Assembly (NCBI RefSeq): GCF_020740795.1
Contig: NC_067285.1
Span: forward strand, 21,596,241 to 21,660,240
Reading direction: 5' to 3'
Origin: Apus apus
Taxonomy: Eukaryota; Chordata; Aves; Apodiformes; Apodidae
Length of the DNA: 64,000 bases
Translations under genes and position numbers: made by a program
The notes under the pieces: generated by a model
Databases searched by the model: none
What the model saw: the letters and a program-made list of their open reading frames with translations, nothing else
Told to the model about the DNA's origin: nothing
Shown here: piece after piece, positions 38,577 to 48,565 of the stretch
Layout: every line of letters begins with the position of its first letter
How positions within the stretch are numbered: the first letter of the stretch is position 1

Positions 38577-39410
38577 CAGCAGGCCGAGCTACACGGACAT
38601 ACAACCCTTTGCCCCTCATAGTTATAGTTCCATTTACATCATCCTCCCTTCTGGTGTCTTTTTTTAATTTTCATTTTAACTTGTTGGAAACCACTGATCT
38701 GATGTATTTATACTATGACATTCCTCTCCAGCACTGTTGCGTGTTGGTGCTCTGCTTTGCTCGCTCTTCCTCCTCCTTGCCAGTGGGCTGCAGGCTTCAG
38801 AAGCATCAGGAAATAAGAAGGAAGTTGAGCTGGCTGCCCTGTGGTGTAGTCACAGCTTTTTTCCCTGGGCCCCTGAAGGCTGTCCTGCGAGCACTTTGCA
38901 GTGTGATTGCGCACGTGTTAGAGGGGTGGGGGATTCTGTCTTTAAATATTTATTTTGGCATTTTTAAATATGTAAACTGTTTTTTTTTTTTGGTATGGGC
39001 TTCTCTTACTCCACACACCATCTCCTGTTGGGAGAGGCTGAGACTGCTGTCCACAGCCAGTGCTCCATTCCTTTCAGCACCTCCTGCTGAGAGAAGCTGA
39101 GACTGGAGTAGCAGGGCCAGGGCCACCTCTGCAGCTTTCTGCAGCAGCTGCTGAGGGCAGAGGCTTGCAGAGGCTGGAGCTTGGGCAGTTAGAGTCCATG
39201 AATGTGCTGAGCTGCCTGGAGACTGCCAGAGTGCTTGGACTCTTTCTCAGGAGTGTTTCTCACTGGACACTGCTGGCTTATTGGATGTTTTGATCCTGAT
39301 TGTTCTGAGTTGTACAATCGTTTCTTTTGGCTGGGGTATTGCTGTCCTGTAATCAGTTTCTTATCCCTTGTCTCTTCTCGTTTCCTGATTAAACACTCGT
39401 TTTCTTAGGC
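38577..39410 (+). other. ZSWIM8: ZSWIM8 3' UTR
   Basis: Sequence downstream of the ZSWIM8 stop. A T-rich block with a dodecamer T run lies near 38980. The end is set from the ATTAAA at 39388-39393; the true cleavage site is inferred, not seen. Confidence 0.65.
39388..39393 (+). promoter_or_regulatory. ZSWIM8: Probable ZSWIM8 poly(A) signal ATTAAA
   Basis: ATTAAA lies about 810 nt after the stop codon and is followed by T-rich sequence. It is the commonest variant hexamer. Confidence 0.5.
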
Positions 39411-40585
39411 TGACTCTCTTCTCTCTGATGTTGACAGCGTGATGGAGCTGACCAGTTGTGTTGTCAGTGGGAGCTCCTTTGAGCTCTGGTAGTTAGCAGT
39501 CCTGCCTTGGGGAACAGCAGTCCATCCAGCACAAGGCAGGTGGCCAGAGCTTTTACACAAGCTGTGAGCCAAAGCTTTCTTGCCTGGTACAGCTCTGTTA
39601 GTGACATGCCTCTGCAAAGGCTGAGGAACCTGTGGACTGGGTCATTGATGGGTGTCAGGGGAGCTGGTGGTAAGCCTGGGATGTTCTGCCTACACTTCTG
39701 CCAGCCACCAGGTTCCTTTTCTGGTCTTGACACCAGTGATACTGTGTGTTAATGCAGAACTATGTATTTCTAGAGTATCAGGTGAAACTGTGCTGCTTAC
39801 CCTTGATGTAATTGTTAAAGGAGGCTAGTGGTCTGTTCTTGTGCATTTAGAGAGATGTTTGGTCAACTGTGCAAGATATCCAATAGAGACAGCATTGCAG
39901 AAAATGAATTTCAGAAAGCTTTTATTTGTATGTGAAGGAAATTTAAAAGGCTGCTGCCATTTGTAAGCATACAAGCCTGTAAATTTCAGGGCTTTTGAAG
40001 TGGGAAGTCAGAGGATTGATGGATGTTAAGAATCCAGTTTCTCAGAAGTAATGTATTTTGATTCTTACTTGGATTTAGCAAATGAAAATGGGAAGCTTTT
40101 ACTTTCTACAAGCTAGAAATATGTGCCTGTTTGTATTTGATATTTTCAGCGATACTCTTAAAGAAAGTAACTCATAGGCACAGGGCAAAACAGATGTACA
40201 AGCTCCTTTGATTTCACTTAGTAACGTACTGCACAGGTCAGAGAGCATGACTGAGGTTCCTCTACTTCTGATTGTGCAACAGTAACTATTTAAAGATCTC
40301 CTTACAGCCCCTTGTATTCCTTCATAAGGTGTCTGGTTACATGCTAATTATAAATGCTGGTGTTGGTAAGAATGTGTTAAGTTTTCTGGTTTTTGAACTA
40401 AACTCTATGTTGATGATGAGCTGCCTTTTATTGGACAAAACTGGATTTGACTGGAGAGCACAGCCTGATGTCTGGAAGGTTTGGGTTCCTCAAGCACTTT
40501 CTTGCATGTTCAGAACTGGGAAGGGAGTTTGGAGAAAAATTAGTTTTCTAATAAAGTCTAATCTTTTGCTTTCTATTGCTTATAG
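39411..40585. other. Interval between ZSWIM8 and the unknown gene
   Basis: No convincing exon was found. The promoter and any untranslated first exon of the downstream gene should lie here or further upstream, but I cannot point to them. Confidence 0.5.
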
Positions 40586-40683
40586 GATAAAACTAGGGGA
40601 AGAGAAGGGAGCATCTTCTAGAAGGAAAGAAGCAGAAGGGAAATGAGCAAAAGAGCTGAATGTGTTAAATATCAGGAGCAGAG
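40586..40683 (+). CDS. Unknown gene, exon 1 as modelled (5' UTR plus 13 codons)
   Basis: A strong acceptor (tttctattgcttatag) opens the exon at 40586, so a non-coding exon may exist upstream. Coding begins at 40643. The donor is CAGAG|gtgact, phase 2. Confidence 0.6.
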
Positions 40684-43600
40684 GTGACTGTTCCTGCATT
40701 GAGGATTTGAACTGAATAGGGAAATGAAATGGCAGAGCCTTATTTGTGATATCTATTGGAGGAATACACTTAGATCCTTAGCAGGCAAGTTTTCAGGCTA
40801 CTGTAATTTAAAAACATCAGGAACAAGATAGTACTGTCACCAGCATCTTTGTTTTGGGAAAATACAGTGGAGCTGTTCACTGTGAGGTTAGAATGGAAGT
40901 GTACTTGCTTTCACTCTGTGTAGTCTCCATAAAGATTGTAAAACAAAAGAAATGCCAATGACCATTAGCTTTCACTGAGCTCAGAACTTTCTTTGGCTGT
41001 TTAACCTGTTCTAGTTCTTATACAGATTGCACTGCTTGCATATGACAGACCCTGTCAGAGTTGTCGTCCAGCAGCTGCAGAGCCCAAAGAGAGGAAGAGC
41101 CAGGGAATCTCACCTCAGGCTGACACTGACCGAACAAGTAGCTCAGTGGTACAAGGCAAGGTCAGTAGTTTCAGAAGTTTCCAATATTTTCTCTGAAAAA
41201 AATAATTGGTGTGAGCAGACAGAGATGGGAGCTGTGTGGAGGTGCTGCACGCTCATTTATTTGGATATTCTGGAATACTCTTTTAGTCCTGGATCTTCCA
41301 CATCTGTTAATCTGTTGCTGTTCCTGAGCTGTATGCCATGGAAATATATATGAGCAAGGCCAGAAGAAAGGAGGAAGTGAGAAAGGAGGTGATGGTGCTT
41401 TTTTCTTGCCATGTGGCTGGGAGGTATTTTTCCCTTATAGGAGATGAAATGAGCCCTGGTAGCTCCAGAAGCATTAATCTATTAAAGCAGAAAAAATATT
41501 ACCCAGTGCATTCTTGTTAGTTCGGTCACTATTCTAGGAATGAAGAAAATACTGAGGCTCAGAGATTCAAAAGACATTTCAGCTGAAGGCCTGTAAGAGA
41601 GCAGCGGTTGCAGCAACTCAAATTTCATTTGACTTTCAGTTAACCCCTTTGCTTTTTTCAGTTAAAGTAAATGTTCTCTAGGTCCTTATCCTTACCAGCA
41701 ATGCATGAAGTGGCTGCAGTGATGGCCAGATGCTGCAGCAGCTGGATGCTTTAGAGCTCTTCCAGTGTAGTAATGGTTTTACATAGCGGAGAAGCTGTTT
41801 TCTGTGTTGGCTACCACCTCTTCCCAGGCTGGGTAGCAAATGCCGAATTTAGTCAGTACTGATGGCTATGGGGATATGTCTGGATAGGATAGGACCTGGC
41901 CCCAGCTTGCATGAAGACATGATATTCTGTGATGGGAGACCTTGCAATGAGTTGTTGTCACATTTGCTGAAGTCTAATTCACTGTTGGTTCCTTGAAGGT
42001 AAGACAAATGAGGTCTTTATACCGTGCTTCTTTCCTGTGTCCCTTGTTCACAATGACTTGCTTTCACTTGCCACATTTGTTTCCTCTTGTGACTGCAGGA
42101 AATATACTTTCCTATCTCTGGAGATAACAGCTCACTTCAGTGGACAGCTGGAGAAGACTAATTTTTACAGGTGCAGATGAAACCATCTGAAAAGTGGCTA
42201 AACAATCTGGCATAGTGCATAGATGTGCATTTTGATGTTCTGTCCAAGGCTCAGTACATGCAGATAAAAACAGATGGTGTTCAGTTGCTTCTAACTGTTT
42301 CATACTTAAAATCAACTCCTTAGAGATTCTCTCTGTGTCTCATTTTATATATATACAGTGGGGGCCATATATAAAAAAATGTAAGGGAGAGCATGTGAGA
42401 AGATAAAGGTCAGGTACTGTAAGTGAATCCCTTCCCTCCCTCAGGACATTAGTGGGTGCTCCTATAGGGTATTTATCCCTTGTCTCTGTGCACTGTCATT
42501 CTGCATCTGGGACAGCAGAATTTTTAGACTTTAAACTGTTGAACCCTACAGTTTCTGGGTCTTCAGGGGGAAAATCTTGGCATTAGTGTAGTTGGTCTAA
42601 GACATGCCAAGATTGCACCTGGACTTTGAGATATTTGGCTCATTGGAAGGAATAGTGTGATATTTCTGCTCTTATGGAATGGATAAAATAAAGGTTTTAG
42701 TCATTACAAGCCTCTTTCTTTCAAATAGATCTGCTGCTGCAGATCTATTTACACCCTTTTTCTGTGTAAATCAGGTGTGCCCTCTCTGGACATGTCCACC
42801 TTCAGCCATCTTACTTGCCTGTGAAGGTTTCTCTTTGGAAGCACTTTCCAGGAATATGAGTTAGCAGAACAGTATTTGCCTTTGGACTTCAGTGTCTTTA
42901 CAGGCCAAGAACAAGAGGAGTTGGAGTTGTCTGATGAAGCAACATGCCTAGCAACAGGTATGGCTGGAGTTAGCTGAAAAGTGTATTTCTGTCTAATTTT
43001 GTTTACTGACATTAATATTTTTTTGGAATATGTGTTTTTCTGTCTCTGAGAAACCACTCAGAAATAGCCTGCTGCAAAGCTGTTGAACCTAAACTGTTTT
43101 TTAATTCTTATTGTGGGTTTGTTTTTTATCAAGCCTAGCACCGTTGTATTTTGGAGTAGATTACTGGCTGTAATTTTCCCAGCTGATTTAGTGCTAGCTT
43201 GGGTATTGCTACACCGTGCTGTAATGCACTGAACAGTCGTGCAAAATAGATGTCCTCACGACTCAACCTTGACTCTGTCCTGTCTGTCCTGTCCCTCCTG
43301 TCTTGTCTGTCCATCCTGTCTGTCCTGTCCCTCCTCTCTGTCTTGTCCATCCCTCCTGTCTGTCCTGTCTGTCTGTCCTGTCTGTCTGTCCTGTCCTCCC
43401 TGTCTTATCCATCCATCCTGTCTGTCCGTCTGTCTGTCCTGTATGTGTGTCCTGTCTGACTGTCCATCCTGTCTGTCCTGTCCGTCTGTCCTGTCCTGTC
43501 TGTCTGTCCATCCTATCTGTCCATCCATCCTGTCCTGTGCCTCCTGTCTTGTCTGTCCATCCTGTCCGTCTTGTCCGTCTGTCCTGTCCGTCAGTCTGTC

Positions 43601-46600
43601 CTGTATGTGTGTCCTGTATGTTCTGCCTGTTCTGTCTGTCTGTCCTGTCTGTCTGTCCTCTCTCTCCGTCCTGTCTGTTTGTCCTGTCTCTCCTGTCTGT
43701 CTATCCTGTCTGTCCTGCTTGGTCGGTCTGTCTTATGTCCCGCCTGTCCTGTCTGACTTTTCTATCTGTCCTGTCTGTCTGGCCTGCCTGTCCTTTCTGT
43801 CCTGCCTGTTCTGTCTGTCCTGTTTGTCTTGTCTGTCTGTCCTGTCTGCCCGTCCGTCCTGTCTGTCGTGTCTGTCCTGTCCATGTGTCCTGTCTGTCTG
43901 TTCTTTCTGTCCTCTCTGTCCTGTACATCTGTCTGTCTGTCCTGTTTGTCCTGTCTGTCTCTCCTGTCTATATGTCTATCCTGTCTGTCTGTCCGGTCTG
44001 TCTGTCCATCTTGCCTGTCCTGTCTATCCTGTCTCTCTATCCTCTCTGTCTATCCTTTCTGTCTGTCTGTATGTCCTGCGTGTCCTGTGTCTGTCCTGTC
44101 TGCGTCCTGTTTTTCCTGTCTGTCCTGGCTGTCTGTCCTGCCTTTCTGTCTGTCTGTATGCCCTGTCTGTCCGTCCTGCCTGTCCTGTCTGTGCTGTCTG
44201 TCTGTACTGTCTCTATCCTGTCTCTCCTTTTTGTCTGTCTGTTCTGTCTGTCCATCTGTCCTGTCCGTCTGTCCTGTCTATCCATCCTGTCTGTCCTGTC
44301 TGTCTGTCCTGTTTGTCGTGTCCATCTGTCTGTCCGTCCTGTCTATCCATCCTGTCTGTCTGCCTGTCCGTCTGTCTGTGCTCCTGTCTGTCCTGTCTGT
44401 CTGGTCTGTCTGTCTCTCTGTCCTGCCTGCCTGTGCTGTCTGCCTGTCCATCCTGTCTGTCTGTCTTGCCTGTCCTGTCTGTCGTGCCTGTCCTTTCTGT
44501 CTGTCTGTATGTCCTGTCTGTCTGTCCTGTCTCTCTGTCCTCTCTATCCTTTTTGTCTGTCTGTATGTCCTGTCTGTCCTGTTTGTCGTGTCCGTCTGTC
44601 CTGTCTACGCGTCCTGTCTCTCTGTGCTGTCTACCCTGTCTGTCTGTCCATCCTGTCTCTCTGTCCTCTCTGTCCTGTCTATCCTGTGTGCCCTGTCTGT
44701 CCTGTTCTGTCTGTCCTATTTGTCCTGTCAGTCCTGCCTGTCCATCCTGTTTGTCGTGTCCCTCTGTCCTTTCTGTTTGCCTGTCCGCCCTGTCTGTCCT
44801 GTCTGTCTGTCCTATTTGTCCTGCCTGTCCTTTCTGTCCTGTTTGTCCCTCTGTCCTGTCCATCCTGTCTGTCTTGTTTGTCCTGTCGTGTCTGTCCTGT
44901 TTTTCCTGTCTTTCTGTCCTGTCTGTCTGACCTGTCTTTGTCCTCTCTGCCTGTCCTGTCTATTTGTCCTGTCTATCCGTCCTGTCTGTGCTGTCTATCC
45001 TGTCTTTCCTGCCTGTCCTGTCCATCTGTTGTGTCTGTCTGTCCATCCTGTGTGTCCTGTCTCTCCTGTCTGTCCTGTCTCTCTGGCCGTTCTGTCTGTC
45101 TGTCCTGTCTATCCTCTCTGTCGGTATGTCCTGTCTCTTTGTCCTGTCTGTCCTGTCTCTTTGTCCTCTCTGCCTGTCCTGTCTTTGTCCTGTCTGTCCT
45201 GCCTGTCTGTAGTGCCCGTCTGTCATGTGTCTGGCCTGTCTGTCCGTCCTGTTTGTCCCTCTGTGCTGTTTGTCCTGTCTATCCTGCCTGTCCTTTCTGC
45301 CTGTCTGTCTGTCCTGTTTGTCCTGTCTGTCCATCCTGTCTGTACTGCCTGTCCCATCCGTCTGTCCTGTTTGTCCGTCTGTCCTGTCCGTCTATCCTGT
45401 CTGTCCATCCTATCAGTGTCTTGTTTGTCCTGTCTGTATGTCCTGTCTCTCCTGTCTATCTGTCTGTCCTCATTGTCCTCTCTGCCTGTCCTGTCTATTT
45501 GTCCTGCCTGTCCTGTCTGTCTGTCCTGTTTTCCATGTCTGTCTGTCCCGTGTGTCCGTCCTGTCTATCCGTCCTGTGCTGTCTGTCCTGCCTGTCTGTC
45601 CTGCCTGTCTGTCCTGTGCGTCTGTCCTGTCTGTCCATGTGTCCTGTCTGTCTGTCCATCCTGTCTGTCCTATTTGTCCTGTCAGTCCTCTCTGTCCATC
45701 CTGTTTGTTGTGTCTGTCCATCCTGTCTGCCCGTCTGTCCATCCTGTCTGTCCAGTCTGTCCTGCCTGCCTGTCCATCCTGTCAGTCCTGTCTTGTTTGT
45801 CCCGTCTGTATGTCCTGTCTCTGTCGTGTCTCTCGTGTGTCCGTCCTGTCTGTCTGTCCATCGTGTCTGTCTGTCCGTCCTTTGTGTCCTGTCTCTCCTC
45901 TCTATCTGTCTGTCTGTCCTGTCTCTCTGGCCGTTCTGTCCCTCTGTCCTGCCTATCCTGTTGGTCTGTCCTGTCCGTCTATCCTGTCTGTGTGTCAGTC
46001 CTGTCTCTCCTGCCTTCCGTGTCCATCTGTCCTGTCTGTTCTGTCTATCCTGTTTGTCGTGTCTGTCTCTCCCGTCTGTCCTGTCTGCCCATTCTGTCCG
46101 TCTGTCCTATCCTGTCTTGCCTGTCTGTTCTATCCTGTCTGTCTGTCCTGTCTCTTTGTCCTGTCTTGTCCGTCTGTCTATCCGCCCTGTCTGTCCTGTC
46201 TATTTGTCCTGTCAGTCCTGTCTGCCCTTCTGTCTGTGCTGTCTATCCTGCCTGTCCTGTCTGTCCCTCTGTCCTGTTTGTCCTGTCTGTCCATCCTGTT
46301 TGTCCTGTCTGTCCTGTCCCTCTATCCTGTCTGTCTGTCCATCCTGTCAGTGTCTTGTCCTGTCTATATGTCCCATCTCTCTGTCGTGTCTGTCTCGTGT
46401 CCGTCCTGTCTCTCCTGTCTGTCTGTCCTCATTGTCGTCTCTGCCTATTTGTCCTGCCTGTCCTGTCTGTCTGTCCTGTTTTCCATGTCTGTCTGTCCTG
46501 TCTATCCTGCCTGTCCTTTCTGTCTGTATGTTCTGTCTGTTCATCTGTCCCATCTGCCCTGTCCGTCTGTCCTGTCTGTCCATCCTGTCTTGTTTGTGCT

Positions 46601-48424
46601 GTCTGTCCTGTCCGTCTGGCCTGTCTGTCCGTCCTGTGTGTCCTGTCTCTCCTATCTGTCTGTCCTGTCTGTTCTGTTTGTATGTCTGTTCTGTCCGTCC
46701 TGTGTGTCCTGCCTGTCCATCCTGTCAGTCTGTCTGTCCTGTCTCTTTGTCCTATTTGTCCTGTCCATCCTGTCTGTATGTCCTGTCTGTCCCTCTGTCC
46801 TGTTTGTCCTGTCTGTCTGTCCTGCCTGTCCTTTCTGTCTGTTCATCTGTCCTGTCTGCCCTGTCCGTCCTGTCTATTTGTCCTGTCTGTCCTGTCCATT
46901 CTGTTTGTCCATCTGTCCATCCTGTCAGTCCTGTCTGTCTTGTTTGTCCTGTCTGCCTGTCCTGTTTGTCCCCTCTCTTTCTGTCCTGTCTGTCTCTCCA
47001 GTCTATCTGTCTGTCCTGTCTATTTGTCCTGTCTGTCCTGCTTTCCGTGTCTGTCTGTCTTGTCATGCAGGATAGACAGCACAGACAGACAGGCAGGACA
47101 GACAGACAGGACTGACAGGACAAAGAGACAGGACAAACAGACAGGACAGACAGATGGACAAGACAGGACAGACAGACAGGACAGAGGGACAAACAGGACA
47201 GACAGACAGACACATGACAGGCACTACAGACAGGATGGACAGACAGGATAGACAGCACAGACAGACGGACAAACAGGACAGACAGGATAAACAGATGGAC
47301 AAGACAGGACGGACAGACAGACAGGACAGACATGACCAACAGGATAGACAGACAGGACACACAGGATGGAGAGGCCAGACGGACAGGATGGACAGACAGA
47401 CTGGACGGACAGGACAAACAGGACGGACAGACAGGACAGGCAGGACATACAGACAGAAGAGGTAGGATAGATAGACAGGACATACCGGACAGAACACACA
47501 GGACAGACAGGCAGGACATACAGACAGGTCTGTCTGTCCTGTCTTGTCTGTCCTATCTGTCTGTTTACCCTGTCTGTTCTATCTGTCCTGTCTGTCTGTC
47601 CTTCTGTCCTTTCCTGTCTAACCCATCTGTCTGTCCCGTCCATCTGTCCTGTCTGTCTACAGGAGCTGGGTTTCAGACTGGTATTGGCAAGGCAGTCACC
47701 ACTGTGGACATGCTGGTTTACAAGCATTTTGGAGATCCCAGAGAGTCGGTAAGACTATATGGATTAGAATGAGGGGGAATTGAGTCTTGGAATTGAAAAA
47801 TATATTTAATACATTCTTTTTACTTAGTTCTCAAGAGTAGGAGATAGGTGAGTGCTGGGAATACTTTTTTGTGGCAAACCAAGCCTGAAAAAAAACCCAG
47901 AAGTTGTTTCCTAGAACTTGATTTACCAATTCTCACCTGTTGGACATCCTTCCACTTCTGAACAGTGACATGACCTGGATACTGTTTCTATTACAATTAC
48001 ATGCTGCTGATACCTGCATCAAATTACACCTTTTTTAAGGTTTCCTTTGGGTCAGTTTCCTATGTACCAGACTACAAAAAGTTTTCAGGTAATGTTTTGT
48101 ACTTACCATTTTCCTCGTCTGAGAAGTAAACTGCTTACCATGAATTTCTGTTATTAAACAGTGAGATAAGAAGATGAGGTTTAGTTCCACTGTGGAAATG
48201 AAGTATGAAGGTCTGTAACATGTAAGTGCCTAATGGGTCAGTGTCTAGTAACAAACATACCTCACTGGAAAAGATGTTTCAGTTGTCTTTTCCAAGAGCT
48301 CCTCTTAAAAAGAGGGTGTTCGTTTGTTTCCACAGCTTTGAAGGGATGTCTGGAGGGAGGGCAGCTGCTGCAGCAATGTGCTGTCAGAGTTACCAGATTT
48401 GAAGATGACTCTTTTATCAGCTAG
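40643..48424 (+). CDS. Unrecognised eight-exon gene, 185-aa protein
   Basis: Built from splice sites and reading frame. Coding exons are 40643-40683, 41026-41160, 42099-42170, 42743-42774, 42904-42957, 47663-47748, 48040-48088 and 48336-48424. Lengths sum to 558 nt, exactly 186 codons with the TAG stop. All seven introns are GT-AG and all phases match (2, 2, 2, 1, 1, 0, 1). An in-frame TAG at 40619-40621 precedes the ATG (A at -1 and -2, G at -3), and AATAAA lies 117 nt after the stop. The product starts MSKRAECVKYQEQ, has a mixed alternating hydrophobic pattern suggesting a small alpha/beta or OB-like fold (LRLTLTEQVAQWYKA, YTFLSLEITAHFSGQLE, SIYTLFLCKS), an acidic linker (QEQEELELSDEA), and ends VTRFEDDSFIS. 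There is no signal peptide or clear membrane helix. I do not recognise the family and assign no function. Lying between ZSWIM8 and NDST2, it has no counterpart I recall at the mammalian locus. Confidence 0.72.
41026..41160 (+). CDS. Unknown gene, exon 2
   Basis: A 135-nt exon with acceptor ttcttatacag and donor AAG|gtcagt. The phase-2 frame reads LHCLHMTDPVRVVVQQLQSP then KRGRARESHLRLTLTEQVAQ. A second ATG in this exon (HMTDP) is an alternative start. Frame 1 is also open, but only the phase-2 frame joins to exon 3. Confidence 0.68.
42099..42170 (+). CDS. Unknown gene, exon 3
   Basis: A 72-nt exon behind a strong tract (tttcctcttgtgactgcag). It reads KYTFLSLEITAHFSGQLEKT then NFY. The donor CAG|gtgcag is moderate. 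Phase 2 in and out. Confidence 0.68.
42743..42774 (+). CDS. Unknown gene, exon 4 (32-nt micro-exon)
   Basis: The exon encodes SIYTLFLCKS. The acceptor is ctgctgctgcag and the donor CAG|gtgtgc. A second acceptor 14 nt upstream (ttcaaatag, exon start 42729) would shift the frame into a stop in the next exon, so 42743 is chosen. Confidence 0.6.
42904..42957 (+). CDS. Unknown gene, exon 5, acidic
   Basis: A 54-nt exon (acceptor cagtgtctttacag, donor CAG|gtatgg). Only the phase-1 frame is open: QEQEELELSDEATCLAT. It is the last exon before the CTGTC array. Confidence 0.65.
43272..47659 (+). repeat. 4.4-kb CTGTC/TGTC tandem array
   Basis: An almost uninterrupted array of degenerate CTGTC and TGTC units, mostly in the order CTGTCTGTC or CTGTCCGTC with C/T variants. 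The + strand is nearly pure pyrimidine plus G except in one inverted block. Lack of TAA/TAG/TGA in the unit leaves all frames open for hundreds of codons, so the long Cys/Leu/Ser/Val/Pro frames are artefacts. Shared rare variants reveal longer repeat periods (about 950 bp). It forms most of intron 5 (after exon 5) of the unknown gene. Confidence 0.97.
47069..47527 (-). repeat. Inverted block inside the CTGTC array
   Basis: Within the array the + strand switches from CTGTC to GACAG units at about 47069 and back at about 47527. It shares rare variants with the reverse complement of the part near 45190-45300 (the CTGTCTGTAGTGCC ... TCATGTG signature appears inverted at 47212-47233), so it looks like an inverted duplicate. 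Confidence 0.9.
47663..47748 (+). CDS. Unknown gene, exon 6, abutting the repeat array
   Basis: An 86-nt exon starting directly after the array (ctgtctgtctacag) with a strong donor TCG|gtaaga. It reads AGFQTGIGKAVTTVDMLVYK then HFGDPRES. Phase 1 in, phase 0 out. Confidence 0.7.
48040..48088 (+). CDS. Unknown gene, exon 7
   Basis: A 49-nt exon (acceptor cctttttt aag, donor CAG|gtaatg) encoding VSFGSVSYVPDYKKFS. Phase 0 in, phase 1 out. Confidence 0.65.
48336..48424 (+). CDS. Unknown gene, terminal coding exon 8
   Basis: The acceptor is tgtttgtttccacag. The exon reads LKGCLEGGQLLQQCAVRVTR then FEDDSFIS and stops at TAG (48422-48424). Of the three frames, only this one fits exon 7, and it is open to a plausible terminus. 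Confidence 0.68.
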
Positions 48425-48540
48425 ATCAGATAAGGACATCCCGCATTTGGATCTGAGCACAGCAGGTAATTTGTTTGATGTTAGCATAAGCAGTAAGAAC
48501 AAGAAAAGCATAGAAATGAAGCAATGGGGGCTAGTAAAAG

Positions 48541-48546
48541 AATAAA
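48541..48546 (+). promoter_or_regulatory. AATAAA poly(A) signal of the unknown gene
   Basis: A canonical hexamer about 117 nt after the TAG stop and on the same strand, giving a short 3' UTR (48425 to about 48565). Confidence 0.6.
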
Positions 48547-48565
48547 TAGTGAGAAGACAGGTGTC

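Noticed and set aside
39439-39490. Exon-like piece reading VMELTSCVVSGSSFELW after gttgacag
   Set aside because: Its donor phase does not fit the downstream exons, and it overlaps the probable ZSWIM8 3' end.
40395-40479. Open stretch LLLDKTGFDWRAQPDVWK followed by gtttgg
   Set aside because: The donor phase is wrong for exon 1 or 2, there is no good acceptor, and an in-frame stop before the ATG in exon 1 makes it unnecessary.
43239-47251. Very long reading frames (up to 1270 codons) across the CTGTC array, on both strands
   Set aside because: They are a by-product of a unit that cannot form stop codons. All frames are open together and the translations are periodic Cys/Leu/Ser/Val/Pro or Asp/Arg/Thr/Gln strings.
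43272-47659. Array considered as a CRISPR array or immunoglobulin switch-like region
   Set aside because: There are no spacers of constant length and no immunoglobulin genes nearby; it is a plain short tandem repeat in a vertebrate intron.
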